DNA of 64,000 nucleotides from JBBIMP01 sp037444305 (GCA_037444305.1 JBBIMP010000021.1:25660-89659); one strand, 5' to 3'. Counted from the first letter of the stretch, positions 16,968 to 26,529 are shown. Notes: generated by a model not told the origin, from the sequence alone. Numbers and translations: made by a program.

Positions 16968-18221
16968 ATGAAAAAACCCACTCTGAACAGGATCTTCCAA
17001 ATCCCCCGGGACAAGGGGCCCGCAGGCCCCGCCCTGCTGAAGGACAAAAACAGGAAAATCGTATTCCTTTCGGCCGTGCGCACGCCTTTTGGCCGGGTGG
17101 GAGGAGCTTTGAAGGATTTCTCCCCAATCGATCTCGCAGCCATCGCCGCGCGCGCTGCCATCGAGCAGGCCGGACTCTCCGACCGCCCCGAGGTTATCGA
17201 AGCCGCCGTTTTCGGCAACGCCATGCACACCAGCATCGACTCGCACTACGGCGCAAGGCACGTCGCCCTCAAGGCCGGCCTGCCGTGGACCTGCCCCGCC
17301 CTGACCGTAAACCGCATCTGCTGGTCCGGAGGCGAGGCCATTATGCAGGGGGCGAAGGAGATTCTCACCGGCGAGGCGAGGACAGTGCTCGTCGGGGGAT
17401 ACGAAAGCACGTCGCAATCCCCGATGGTGCTTTACGGCGCCGCCTTCGGCTTCCCCTACATGGGCGGCCCCCAGGCCATGTTCCTCTTCAAGGACGGGCT
17501 CAACGACACCTACATCAACACCGACATGATGGGAACCGCGGAAAACCTGGCGCGCCGGTACGGAATCACGCGCGAGGAAGTCGACGCATTTGCCCTCACC
17601 TCCCAGCAGAAGGCCAGGGACGGGCGCGAGAGCGGGCGCACCGCCAGGGAGATCATCCCGGTGAAGATCCAGGACGGGCGGCGGGAGAAAGTAGTGGCGG
17701 AGGACGAAAATCCTCGCCCGGACACCACCCTGGAGGGACTCGCCCGCCTCCGCTCGGTCAAGCCCGACGGCGTTCACACCGGCGGCAATGCCTCCGGCAT
17801 AGTCGACGGCGCCGGAGCGCTCGTCATGACGACGCTTGGAAATGCCAGGGAACTGGGTCTGGAGCCGATCGGCGAGCTCCTCTCCTGGGGCGTCGCGGGC
17901 GTGGACCCGCACTACATGGGAATCGGCCCCGTGCCCGCCTCGCACATCTCGCTGGAGCGGGCCGGCGTCTCGCTTAAGGATCTGGCCCACATCGAGATCA
18001 ACGAGGCGTTCGGGGCCCAGTACCTTGCCGTCGAACGCGAGATGGGACTGGACCGGTCAAAAGTAAACGTAAACGGCGGCGCCATCGCCCTCGGCCATCC
18101 GCTTGGCGCAACGGGCGCCCGGCTGACCATATCGCTGCTGAAACTCGGTGGATTGGGACTGGCTTCCGCCTGTATCGGCGGCGGCCAGGGCGGAGCGCTC
18201 GTCGTGGAAGGCTACCGCTGA
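16968..18221 (+). CDS. Thiolase family acyltransferase (acetyl-CoA acetyltransferase type)
   Basis: A 417-residue degradative/biosynthetic-type thiolase. The nucleophilic cysteine is in VNRICWSGG (where most homologs have NRLCGSG), the histidine in GGAIALGHPLGATGAR, and the second catalytic cysteine in ASACIGGGQG. A ~25-residue N-terminal extension precedes the domain. As first gene of the block that encodes the benzoyl-CoA ring-opening enzymes, it most likely cleaves 3-oxopimeloyl-CoA to glutaryl-CoA and acetyl-CoA; that substrate is inferred from context only. Confidence 0.9.
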   Translation: MKKPTLNRIFQIPRDKGPAGPALLKDKNRKIVFLSAVRTPFGRVGGALKDFSPIDLAAIAARAAIEQAGLSDRPEVIEAAVFGNAMHTSIDSHYGARHVALKAGLPWTCPALTVNRICWSGGEAIMQGAKEILTGEARTVLVGGYESTSQSPMVLYGAAFGFPYMGGPQAMFLFKDGLNDTYINTDMMGTAENLARRYGITREEVDAFALTSQQKARDGRESGRTAREIIPVKIQDGRREKVVAEDENPRPDTTLEGLARLRSVKPDGVHTGGNASGIVDGAGALVMTTLGNARELGLEPIGELLSWGVAGVDPHYMGIGPVPASHISLERAGVSLKDLAHIEINEAFGAQYLAVEREMGLDRSKVNVNGGAIALGHPLGATGARLTISLLKLGGLGLASACIGGGQGGALVVEGYR

Positions 18222-18291
18222 GTGGGCCGCACGGTCTCTCACGGGCGCATGCGTTCAAATCCAGGAATTTGTCGATCTGCGGACTACTTCT

Positions 18292-20694
18292 ATGCCAAAA
18301 AAAACCGGTTGGAAGGATATCGAGGTTCTCATCGTCGGCGCGGGCACCATGGGCGCCAGCCTGGCGCAAACCTACGCCCAGGCCGGCTTCCACGTCGGGA
18401 TGCTGGACATCTCGGAAAGGATAATCAACGAAGGATTCGAAACCATCAACCGCGAACTCGAGGCGGCGCGCGGCCGGATATTCTCCCCGGCTGAAACCGC
18501 CGCCATCCGGGCACGCATCATCGGCACCACCAGCTACGAACAGGCCTGCAGCGGACGCAACCTCAATCTCGTCATCGAAGCGGCCACAGAGCGCCTCGAC
18601 ATCAAGGAGCGGATCTTCCGGCAGCTGGACAGCCTGGTGCCGCGGCAGGCGGTGCTGGCCTCCAACTCATCCTCGCTCGACATCAACATCGTGGCCGGAG
18701 CGACGAAGCGCCCGGACCGGGTCGTCTGGATGCACTACTTCTACCTGCCGCACAAGAACCGGGCGGGGGAGTACGCCGGCACGGACGCAGCGTCCGCAGA
18801 GAGCAAGGAGCTCGCACGGAGGTACCTGAAGCTCGGGGGCAAAATCCCGACCCACATCCGCGGAAGCCGGAAGGGCGGCGTGGCCGACATAATATTCGTA
18901 GCCCTGCTGCTAGAGGCGACGCGAATGCTGGAGGACGGCCACGACATGGCGGCGGTGGAGGAGGCCGGCAAGGTAGCGTACGGCATTCCCATCGGTTTCC
19001 TGGAACTCATGGATGCCACCGGCCTGCCGGTCGGGCTCTACTCGATGCGTTCATTCTCCGACGCCTCCCGCCCCGACGACCCCCTGTACCGGGTCTACGG
19101 CAATTTCTACGAACCGCGCCAGAACTACATCGATCTCGTGAAGAGACACGAACAGGCTACAGACAAGAGCGCCGTGCGCTGGATTCCCGAAGGCGCCCGC
19201 CTCGAGCCGCCTGCCGACGGGAAGCGCGTCGAAGAACTGGCCGACCGGTTCCGCGCCGTCGGCTTTCTCACGGCCGCCGAATGCGTCGACGCCAAGCTCG
19301 TCACAATCGAGGATCTCGAAACGCTCACGCAGAACGCCTTCCTCTGGCGCAAAGGGCCCTTCACGCTGATGAACGAACTCGGCCCCCGGAGAGTGGAGAA
19401 GGCGGTGAGGAAGAGAGCGGAACTGGCGCGCACCCACGGCCAGGACTTCCCTGTCTGCGCCCTGCTGAAAAAGAAAATGACCGCGGGCAAACCATGGTCT
19501 TTCCGGCTCGCGCCGGTGCTGGGCGAAAAGGAGGCGGACGGAGCCATCCGCCGCATCACGCTCTCGAATCCGCGCTCGGCAAACTCGATGGACAACGCGA
19601 CCTTTGCCGCCCTCGAACGGGAGTTTCACGCGGCAGACAAGGATCCCGCCTGCAAAGTCGTCATTTTCGACACGGCGCCCATCAAAACCTTCATCGCGGG
19701 CGCCAACATCCCTGCCTTCGTCGAGCGCATCAAGGCGGGTGATTTCGAGGCGATCCAGCGCGACACCGCCGAGTGGCAGCGAATCCTCTTCCGTGTCATG
19801 ACGGGTTCCGCCAAACCCCGCGTTGCCATCGTGGATGGCCAGGCCTTCGGCGGCGGCGTCGAGGTGGCGCTGGCCTTCGCGCTCGATCCCAACAGCGTCG
19901 TGCTGATCACCAACCGGACGTCCTATGCCCTGCCGGAAACCCGGCTGGGGATTTATCCGGGCCTGCGCGGCACGCTCTCGCTCCCCCAACTCATCTACCG
20001 GAAGACGGGCGATCCCGAAACCGCCGTAGCGCTGGCCCGCTATTTCATGCTGGCAGGCGGCACGGCCACCTCCTCGCCCCAGGCGATCCACCACCTGGGC
20101 TGCGCCGACTTCATTGTCCCGCAACACCGCCGCGACGAGGCGGCGGCCGCCATTGCCGCAGCCGTCATAACAAACGGTGGCCGCCTGCCCCCCCCGGCAA
20201 GGCTCCGCAACCTGAAATTCGAACGCCTGGAGCCATCGCCTTCGGCGCAGGATCTGCGCGAGCTGCAGCTCGCAGTCGAACTTTTCAGCCAGGCGGACCT
20301 CCTGCCGACCCTGTACGCCCAGGCGCGAGGCCACCTTCCCCTTTACTACACGGGCGAGATGAAAGCCGCCGCCGAGCGCATCGTGCGCCGCGTTGCGGCC
20401 AATTCTCCGAACGCAGTCTGGGTGACACAATACCTTATCTCCAGAGGCTTCGAAGGCTTTCTGAACGGCGCGGACAACGAACGGCTTGCGGCTTTCGAAC
20501 TGGAGCACCACCTGCGGCAGACCTTCGAGCACCCCGATGCCTTCCTCGGACTCGTGGCGATGCTGAAGGGGAGATTTCCGAATTTCGCGCGACGCTACCC
20601 GACTTCAACCACACCCGGCATTTCAACAGGTTCCCGGCCGATGATGGGACCAAGGCCGTCATCGCGGCCAGGATCAACACGAGGTGACCTATGA
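18292..20694 (+). CDS. Fused 3-hydroxyacyl-CoA dehydrogenase / enoyl-CoA hydratase, probable 3'-end frameshift
   Basis: About 800 residues. The N-terminal half is a 3-hydroxyacyl-CoA dehydrogenase with the NAD motif VLIVGAGTMGASLAQ and its helical C-domain. From ~residue 420 on there is a crotonase domain with the oxyanion-hole segment AFGGGVEVALAFAL and LPETRLGIYPG. It should carry out hydration and oxidation in beta-oxidation of the ring-cleavage product. Near 20602 the coding signature jumps frame: adding one base gives RYPDFNHTRHFNRFPADDG and a stop at 20685-20687, three bases before oah, whereas the frame as written ends in a Ser/Pro/Arg-rich tail at 20694. The dehydrogenase and hydratase domains are unaffected. 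Confidence 0.88.
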   Translation: MPKKTGWKDIEVLIVGAGTMGASLAQTYAQAGFHVGMLDISERIINEGFETINRELEAARGRIFSPAETAAIRARIIGTTSYEQACSGRNLNLVIEAATERLDIKERIFRQLDSLVPRQAVLASNSSSLDINIVAGATKRPDRVVWMHYFYLPHKNRAGEYAGTDAASAESKELARRYLKLGGKIPTHIRGSRKGGVADIIFVALLLEATRMLEDGHDMAAVEEAGKVAYGIPIGFLELMDATGLPVGLYSMRSFSDASRPDDPLYRVYGNFYEPRQNYIDLVKRHEQATDKSAVRWIPEGARLEPPADGKRVEELADRFRAVGFLTAAECVDAKLVTIEDLETLTQNAFLWRKGPFTLMNELGPRRVEKAVRKRAELARTHGQDFPVCALLKKKMTAGKPWSFRLAPVLGEKEADGAIRRITLSNPRSANSMDNATFAALEREFHAADKDPACKVVIFDTAPIKTFIAGANIPAFVERIKAGDFEAIQRDTAEWQRILFRVMTGSAKPRVAIVDGQAFGGGVEVALAFALDPNSVVLITNRTSYALPETRLGIYPGLRGTLSLPQLIYRKTGDPETAVALARYFMLAGGTATSSPQAIHHLGCADFIVPQHRRDEAAAAIAAAVITNGGRLPPPARLRNLKFERLEPSPSAQDLRELQLAVELFSQADLLPTLYAQARGHLPLYYTGEMKAAAERIVRRVAANSPNAVWVTQYLISRGFEGFLNGADNERLAAFELEHHLRQTFEHPDAFLGLVAMLKGRFPNFARRYPTSTTPGISTGSRPMMGPRPSSRPGSTRGDL

Positions 20695-21818
20695 CTTTCG
20701 AATGGCTGCCCAGGGATAACGACCTCAAGAACCACGAACTGTGGAGCGACCAGTTTTTTGGCGCCGAGGCGCCGTGCACGATGTATGAACTGCGCCCTCT
20801 GCTCGACGCCGAGGGACGCCCCGTAGAGGGCCTCACGACCGCCTGGGTGACACTCAACAATCCCCGCCAGTACAACTCTTACACTACGGAAATGGTCAAG
20901 GGAGTCATCGCCGGCTTCCACAAGGCTTCGATGGACTACAGCGTGGTCGCCGTGGTCTTCACCGCCATGGGGGACAAGGCCTTCTGCACGGGGGGCAACA
21001 CCAAGGAGTACGCCGAGCACTACGCCCGCCGTCCGGCCGAGTACGGCGCCTACATGGACCTTTTCAACGGCATGGTGGACGCCATCCTCAACTGCAAAAA
21101 GCCGACCATTTGCCGGGTCAACGGCATGCGCGTCGCCGGCGGCCAGGAGATCGGCCTGGCCTGCGATCTCTCGGTTGCAGCCGACACCGCGATCTTCGGC
21201 CAGGCCGGGCCCAGGCACGGTTCTTCGCCCGATGGCGGGGCCACCGATTTTCTGCCGTTTTTCCTCAGCGCCGAGAACGCCATGTGGAGCTGCGTCTCCT
21301 GCGAGCTGTGGAGCGCCTACAAGATGAAGCGCCTGGGCATGCTGAGCAAGGTCGCGCCGGTCATCCGCGAAGGCGAGCGCTTCAAACGTAATCCGCTGGT
21401 CATCACCGACCGCTATCTGGAGGACGGCGAGATCGTGTACGGCGAGTTCGTCACGGGCGATGCGGCACGGCGCGCCCGCGAGGAGATCGACAAGGCGACC
21501 ATAGACTTCACAATGCTGGACCATGAAGTGAATTCCATCGTCTGGCGCTTTGCCAACCTTTTCCCCGGCTGCCTGATCAAGGCCATCGACGGAATCCGCG
21601 CAAAGAAGAAGTTCTACTGGGACCAGGCCAAGCTCCCCAACCGCCACTGGCTGGCGGCAAACATGAGCGTCGAGGCATTCCTTGGATTCACGGCATTCAA
21701 CACGAGGAAGCAGACGGGCAAGGACCTCATCGACTTCATCCGCTACCGGCAACTCCTGGCCGAAGGTCGGCTGGTGGACGACGCCTTCATGGCGGAGGTT
21801 TTGCCCAAACCGAAGTGA
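20691..21818 (+). CDS. oah: 6-oxocyclohex-1-ene-1-carbonyl-CoA hydrolase (Oah/BamA)
   Basis: The 375-residue ring-opening crotonase of the benzoyl-CoA pathway, converting 6-oxocyclohex-1-ene-1-carbonyl-CoA to 3-hydroxypimeloyl-CoA. Diagnostic stretches are present: NNPRQYNSYTTEMVKGVIAG, GDKAFCTGGNTKEYAEHY, CRVNGMRVAGGQEIG, FGQAGPRHGSSPDGGATDFL, FPGCLIKAIDGIRAKKKF, and a C-terminal GKDLIDFIRYRQ. These are the features used to detect anaerobic aromatic degraders by bamA. It directly follows the dehydrogenase/hydratase gene and precedes dch and had. Identification is very secure. Confidence 0.97.
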   Translation: MTFEWLPRDNDLKNHELWSDQFFGAEAPCTMYELRPLLDAEGRPVEGLTTAWVTLNNPRQYNSYTTEMVKGVIAGFHKASMDYSVVAVVFTAMGDKAFCTGGNTKEYAEHYARRPAEYGAYMDLFNGMVDAILNCKKPTICRVNGMRVAGGQEIGLACDLSVAADTAIFGQAGPRHGSSPDGGATDFLPFFLSAENAMWSCVSCELWSAYKMKRLGMLSKVAPVIREGERFKRNPLVITDRYLEDGEIVYGEFVTGDAARRAREEIDKATIDFTMLDHEVNSIVWRFANLFPGCLIKAIDGIRAKKKFYWDQAKLPNRHWLAANMSVEAFLGFTAFNTRKQTGKDLIDFIRYRQLLAEGRLVDDAFMAEVLPKPK

Positions 21819-21880
21819 TGCGCCTGCCGCTTCCGTGAGTTCTCTGATAAAAGGCCCGAGGTGCGAAAGGCGAACCGATT

Positions 21881-22651
21881 ATGAGTGCGTATGAGACCAT
21901 CAAGATCGTGGAAGAAAACGAGGTCGTTTCGCTCGTTCTGAACCGCCCGCCTGTAAACGTCCTGAACATCGCAATGATGAAGGAAGTCAACGCCGCTCTC
22001 CAGGAGCTGCAGAAGCACCCGACAGCCAAGGTTCTCCTCGTCCGGGCCGAGGGGAAGGCGTTTTCCGCGGGCGTGGATATCGCCGATCATACGGCTGAGC
22101 GGGTCGACGAGATGATGCGCGAGTTTCACCGCATTTTCGACCTGCTCAGCGGCTTCAGGATTCCCACCATAGCTGCAGTCGACGGGGCCGCGCTCGGCGG
22201 CGGCTGCGAGCTGGCCGTCTTCTGCGACATCGCGATCGCATCGGAACGCGCCAAATTCGGCCAGCCGGAGATCAAGGTGGGGGTGTTTCCCCCGGTATCG
22301 ACCGCCCTTTTTCCCCGGCTGATGGGCAGGAATCGCGCGCTGCAGTGGCTCTTGACCGGAGAGACAATGACTGCCGCCGAAGCGGAACGGATCGGCCTGA
22401 TCGCAAAGACATTTCCGACCGAAGGCTTCGCGGATCACATCGCCGCCTTCCTGGCCGGCTTTGCGGCTCAAAGCCGGGTTGTGCTGGAGCTGACGAAGAG
22501 GGCCGTGGACGCGGGGCTGCAGATGTCCTGCCTGGAAGCCGTGTCAGCGGCGGAAGACGTGTACATGAACGAGTTGTTGAAGACGGAAGACGCCCACGAA
22601 GGCCTGGCCGCATTCATGGAGAAACGGCAGCCCGTGTGGAAAAACAGGTGA
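21881..22651 (+). CDS. dch: Cyclohexa-1,5-diene-1-carbonyl-CoA hydratase (Dch/BamR)
   Basis: A 256-residue crotonase-family enzyme adding water to cyclohexa-1,5-diene-1-carbonyl-CoA, the product of benzoyl-CoA reductase. Family-specific features are GKAFSAGVDIADHTAE, AALGGGCELAVFCDIAIAS, KFGQPEIKVGVFPPVS and the C-terminal block EGLAAFMEKRQPVWKNR. It lies 62 bases after oah and 100 before had, in the order oah-dch-had. Length normal. Identification rests on the subfamily-specific tail and context. Confidence 0.92.
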   Translation: MSAYETIKIVEENEVVSLVLNRPPVNVLNIAMMKEVNAALQELQKHPTAKVLLVRAEGKAFSAGVDIADHTAERVDEMMREFHRIFDLLSGFRIPTIAAVDGAALGGGCELAVFCDIAIASERAKFGQPEIKVGVFPPVSTALFPRLMGRNRALQWLLTGETMTAAEAERIGLIAKTFPTEGFADHIAAFLAGFAAQSRVVLELTKRAVDAGLQMSCLEAVSAAEDVYMNELLKTEDAHEGLAAFMEKRQPVWKNR

Positions 22652-22751
22652 CCGCGCTTCGACCGACGAAGGACTGATAGAGCGCGTCAGGCCGGGTCCG
22701 CCGTGGCGACACTGCTTTCCACTCCGAACCCGAAATGTGAGGATCGAATCT

Positions 22752-23789
22752 ATGACAACCATGAAAGCTGCAATTTTTCACGGCCCGAACCGGCCACTGG
22801 CAATAGAGGACCGGCCGGTGCCGGATATTCAACCGCATGAAGTGTTGGTCAAGGTGGCGGCCTGCGGCGTTTGCCACACCGATCTCCACTACATCGACCA
22901 TGGCACGCCGACCTTCAAAAAGCCCCCTTTGATCCTCGGACACGAAGCCTCCGGCAACGTCGCCCGCGTCGGAGGCGCGGTGACGACTTTCAAAGAGGGG
23001 GATCGCGTTCTGCTGCCGGCCGTGGTCACGTGCGGAACGTGCGACTACTGCCGCACCGGCCGCGAAAACATCTGCCGGACGATGCTCATGTTCGGAAACA
23101 ACATCGACGGCGCCTATGCCGAGTACGTTGTGGCACCCGGCAAGGATATCTTTCACCTGCCGGGTGAAATCCCGCTTCAGGAGGGAGCGATCATTGCCGA
23201 TGCCATCTCGACGCCCTACCATGCCGTCAAGCTGCGCGCCGAGGTCAAGCCCGGCGACACGGTGGTTGTTTTCGGATGCGGCGGCGTCGGCATCAACGTC
23301 GTGCAGATCGCGGCGGCGGTCGGCGGCGCGGTGATCGCCGTGGACATCTCCGACGCAAAGCTGGAGTGGGCCAGGCGCTTCGGCGCGATCCACACCGTCA
23401 ACGCCGCCAAAACCGACAACGTCCAGAAGGCGATCCGCAAGCTCACCGACGGCGGCGCCGATATCGCCATCGAAGCCATCGGCCTGCCGCAGACTATAGA
23501 AGCGGCCTTCGGCTCGCTGCGCAAGGGCGGGCGACTGGTGGTGGTCGGCTACGCCGCCGAAGACATCAAGCTGAGCGCGGCCAAAATCATGTACTTCGAG
23601 ATGGAGGTGCGCGGCTCCCTTGGATGTCGCCCGGTGGACTACCCCAAGCTGATCGAATTGGTGCGCATGGGGAAGGTGAAGGTGGCGGAGCAGGTTACGC
23701 ACAAGTTCCCGCTGGAGAAGATCAACGAAGCCTTCGACCTGCTGCGCAGGCACGACGAAAGCGCGCTGCGCTCGGTCGTCCTCCCCTGA
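22752..23789 (+). CDS. had: 6-hydroxycyclohex-1-ene-1-carbonyl-CoA dehydrogenase (Had/BamQ)
   Basis: A 345-residue zinc-containing medium-chain dehydrogenase oxidising 6-hydroxycyclohex-1-ene-1-carbonyl-CoA to the 6-oxo compound with NAD. Catalytic-zinc motifs are AACGVCHTDLHY and LGHEASG, the structural-zinc cysteines are in CGTCDYCRTGRENIC, and NAD binds at VFGCGGVGINVV. MLMFGNNIDGAYAEYVV is typical of Had. ATG 22752 has GAGGAT about seven bases upstream and is preferred over an earlier in-frame ATG. Last gene of the lower-pathway block. Confidence 0.93.
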   Translation: MTTMKAAIFHGPNRPLAIEDRPVPDIQPHEVLVKVAACGVCHTDLHYIDHGTPTFKKPPLILGHEASGNVARVGGAVTTFKEGDRVLLPAVVTCGTCDYCRTGRENICRTMLMFGNNIDGAYAEYVVAPGKDIFHLPGEIPLQEGAIIADAISTPYHAVKLRAEVKPGDTVVVFGCGGVGINVVQIAAAVGGAVIAVDISDAKLEWARRFGAIHTVNAAKTDNVQKAIRKLTDGGADIAIEAIGLPQTIEAAFGSLRKGGRLVVVGYAAEDIKLSAAKIMYFEMEVRGSLGCRPVDYPKLIELVRMGKVKVAEQVTHKFPLEKINEAFDLLRRHDESALRSVVLP

Positions 23790-23817
23790 CAGAGTCAATG
23801 GTGTCAGACCTGAATGG

Positions 23818-24039
23818 TGCTTAAATAAGAATCGAGGACCCTGAAAGGGTCCAACAGGAAAGCCCAGGGCGTGAGCCCTGGGACATGCGGGATAAGAGAA
23901 GATAGAAGCCCTGACAGGGCGACACCGGCAGTGCCGCCCTTTCAGGGCTCAATCGCGGCGTTTGCCGACAACCCAGGGCCTACGCCCTGGGCTTTCCTGT
24001 GCCTAAACTTCGGGGCTTAAGCAGTTGATTTCGAGACGT
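23818..24039. repeat. Dispersed palindrome-rich repeat, copy A (~222 bp)
   Basis: Contains nested palindromes: GGACCCTGAAAGGGTCC, CCCAGGGC-GTGA-GCCCTGGG, GCCCTGACAGGGC and CCCAGGGCCTACGCCCTGGG. It begins CTTAAATAAG and ends with GGGGCTTAAGCAGTTGATTT and GACGT. A closely similar copy is at 49526-49748 and a diverged, tandemly amplified form at 42331-42682. No protein is encoded. It sits exactly at the broken 3' end of the kinase fragment. Confidence 0.85.
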
Positions 24040-24752
24040 CAAGCGGAACTCACCTCGAACCCGGTGTTCCCGCAGAAGGGCCGCTCACCTGCGGCCATCT
24101 CAAAAATCACCACGCCGAGTGCCCAGATGTCGCTGCGCTCATCGGCATTTTCGGCGCGCAGCTGCTCAGGCGCCATGTAGGCCAGGGTGCCCATCACCGT
24201 CCCGGGGGCGGTCAGTGTTGCGTGCGATTTCGTCGCTTCGTCGATCTCGCTCTCCCGCATCTGCCTGGCCAGGCCGAAGTCGAGCACCTTGGCCCGGCCG
24301 TTGTGCGTTATGATCACGTTGGCGCTATTCAGATCGCGGTGCACGATGCCGCGTTCGTGCGCGTGCGCCGGCGCATCGGCCAGTTGCAGGGCATAGCGCG
24401 TCGTCTGTTTCACGGACAGCGATCCCCGTGCCAGACGGACGTTCAGCGGTTCGCCTTCCACCAGCTCCATCGCGATGTAAGCCCGGCCCGCGACCTCGCC
24501 GACGTCGTGGATCGTACAGACGTTGGGGTGGTTCAGCCTGGCGGCAGAGCGCGCCTCGCGCAGCAGGCGCGCCCGTGCCGGGGGATCGGAGAAGCTCACG
24601 GCGGGCACCACCTTCAGCACTACGTCGCGCTGCAGTTTGACATGGTGGGCGCGATACACCTCGCCCCTCCCTCCGGCACCCGGCTTGTCGAGTATGCGGC
24701 AGTCGCCCAGCGTGTGGCCGATCACAGACCGGAGCCCCTTGCCCGCAGACAT
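24039..24752 (-). pseudogene. Truncated PknB-type serine/threonine protein kinase
   Basis: The 237 codons cover a kinase domain up to subdomain IX/X: GAGGRGEVYRA (P-loop), VVLKVV, HRDLNSAN (catalytic loop, where HRDLKxxN is expected, so the catalytic lysine is replaced), VLDFGLA, GTLAYMAPEQL, SDIWALGVVIFEM, and then GNTGFEVSSA and a stop. The rest of the C-lobe, any membrane segment and sensor domain are missing. The stop lies exactly at the edge of the dispersed repeat (copy A), which suggests the repeat's insertion cut the gene. Almost certainly non-functional. Confidence 0.85.
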
Positions 24753-25040
24753 CCCAGCCCGCGACGCGGGGCACGTCCATCAAAAGCACATCCCGCCGTG
24801 AAACTGGGCGGAGAATAACACGGGGCAAGCGGCAAATCCCAGCGATATGCCCCTGCAATTGCCCCTCCGCAGCGCGCCGCGGAAAGAAGCAGATTCTCAC
24901 AAACTGCAGGAGACTCCCGACCACGCGGTGTATATATCGCAGAGCCGCGTAAACCGAGGACTGCGCCTGAGGCGATGAGCGTCCACAGCCATTCGGCGAT
25001 GTGGTATTCTAGCGCCTTCACGGCTCAGGAGGGGTACCGC

Positions 25041-26483
25041 ATGAAGTCACTCACACGGGCGATCGTCTTTGCCGGCACGTTGCTGATGCCGGTTGTCGGC
25101 GCCGGTCAGGCGCCGGCCGGATCCGAAAGAGCGCTGGCGTTTCTCGATTCAGGACGCGACCGCTTTGCGGCCATCGCGCAGCAGATCTGGGACTATGCCG
25201 AGGTGGGATACCAGGAAACCAGGAGTTCGGCCCTGTTGCAGGAAGAACTGAGAAAGGCGGGCTTCTCGGTAGAGCCGAGCATCGCCGGCATGCCCACGGC
25301 ATTCGTCGCGAGCTACGGGACGGGCAAGCCTGTGATAGGCATCCTCGCCGAGTTCGACGCCCTGCCCGGCATCACCCAGGACCGCGTGCCGGAGCGTAAG
25401 CCTCTGCCCGGGAAAGACGCCGGCCACGCCTGCGGGCACCATCTCTTCGGCGCCGGCTCGACGGCGGCTGCCATTGCGGTCAAGGAGTGGATGGCCGCAA
25501 GCGGAGCGCAGGGAACAATCCGGCTCTACGGCACGCCCGCCGAGGAAGGCGGGGCGGGCAAGGTCTACATGGTGCGCGAGGGCTTTTTCAAGGATGTCGA
25601 CGCCGTCCTGCACTGGCACCCCAGCGACCGGAACGATGCCAGCCCGGGCAACTCGCTGGCCAACAAGTCGGCGAAGTTCCGCTTTCGCGGCGTGTCGGCC
25701 CACGCGGCCGGCGCGCCGGAACGAGGCCGGTCGGCGCTCGACGGGGTCGAAGCCATGAATTACATGGTGAATCTGATGCGCGAGCACGTGCCGGAAGGCA
25801 CGCGCATCCACTACGTAATCACCGGCGGCGGCTCCGCGCCGAATGTCGTGCCCGATTTCGCCGAGGTTTTTTACTACGTGCGCCACTCCGATCCCGCGCA
25901 GGTGAACCTGCTCTTCGACCGTGTGGTCGAAGCCTCGCGGGGGGCGGCCATGGGCACAGGCACAACAGTCGATCACGAGGTGATCCACGGCATTTACGCA
26001 CTCCTGCCCAACGACGCGCTGGCGCGCGTCATGGACAGGAACCTGCGGAAGATCGGCGGTGTGCAATACACAGCCGAAGAGCGTGTGTTTGCCGAGATGC
26101 TGCAGCGTACTTTCGGGACGCCGGCGCCGCCCCTCTCGAGCGCGGCCGAGATTGCCGCCTTCGAAATGAAAGATGCCGGCGGATCGACCGACGTGGCCGA
26201 TGTCAGTTGGGTTGTGCCCACCACGGGCCTCAGGGCCGCGACCTGGGTGCCGGGAACGGCCGGCCACTCGTGGCAGGCCATCGCTGCCGGCGGGACCAGC
26301 CTGGGCACAAACGGGATGATGATAGCCGCAAAGACGCTGGCGCTGACGGCCATAGACCTGTTCACCGATCCGAAGGCTGTGGCTGAAGCGGCAGCCGAGT
26401 ACCGCGGGCGGGTCGGCCCCGACTTCAAATACCGGCCACTGCTGGGCGACCGTTCTCCCCCGCTCGACTACCGGAAGAAATAG
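25041..26483 (+). CDS. Secreted M20D amidohydrolase (AbgB-like)
   Basis: A 480-residue zinc amidohydrolase related to p-aminobenzoyl-glutamate hydrolase subunit B and aminoacylases. Start 25041 follows AGGAGGGG and opens a signal peptide (KSLTRAIVFAGTLLMPVVGA). Visible residues include GILAEFDALPG, GHACGHHLFGAG (metal Cys/His/His), TPAEEGGAGK (general base), FRGVSAHAAGAPE (dimerisation domain) and GGSTDVADVSW near the C-terminus. The last motif recurs in the remnant at 1433-2035, a truncated paralogue. A hairpin terminator follows. Substrate unknown. Confidence 0.92.
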   Translation: MKSLTRAIVFAGTLLMPVVGAGQAPAGSERALAFLDSGRDRFAAIAQQIWDYAEVGYQETRSSALLQEELRKAGFSVEPSIAGMPTAFVASYGTGKPVIGILAEFDALPGITQDRVPERKPLPGKDAGHACGHHLFGAGSTAAAIAVKEWMAASGAQGTIRLYGTPAEEGGAGKVYMVREGFFKDVDAVLHWHPSDRNDASPGNSLANKSAKFRFRGVSAHAAGAPERGRSALDGVEAMNYMVNLMREHVPEGTRIHYVITGGGSAPNVVPDFAEVFYYVRHSDPAQVNLLFDRVVEASRGAAMGTGTTVDHEVIHGIYALLPNDALARVMDRNLRKIGGVQYTAEERVFAEMLQRTFGTPAPPLSSAAEIAAFEMKDAGGSTDVADVSWVVPTTGLRAATWVPGTAGHSWQAIAAGGTSLGTNGMMIAAKTLALTAIDLFTDPKAVAEAAAEYRGRVGPDFKYRPLLGDRSPPLDYRKK

Positions 26484-26529
26484 CCCTGGCATCGCCGCCT
26501 GCGAGCGGCCGGTGTTCCCTGCACTCTCG

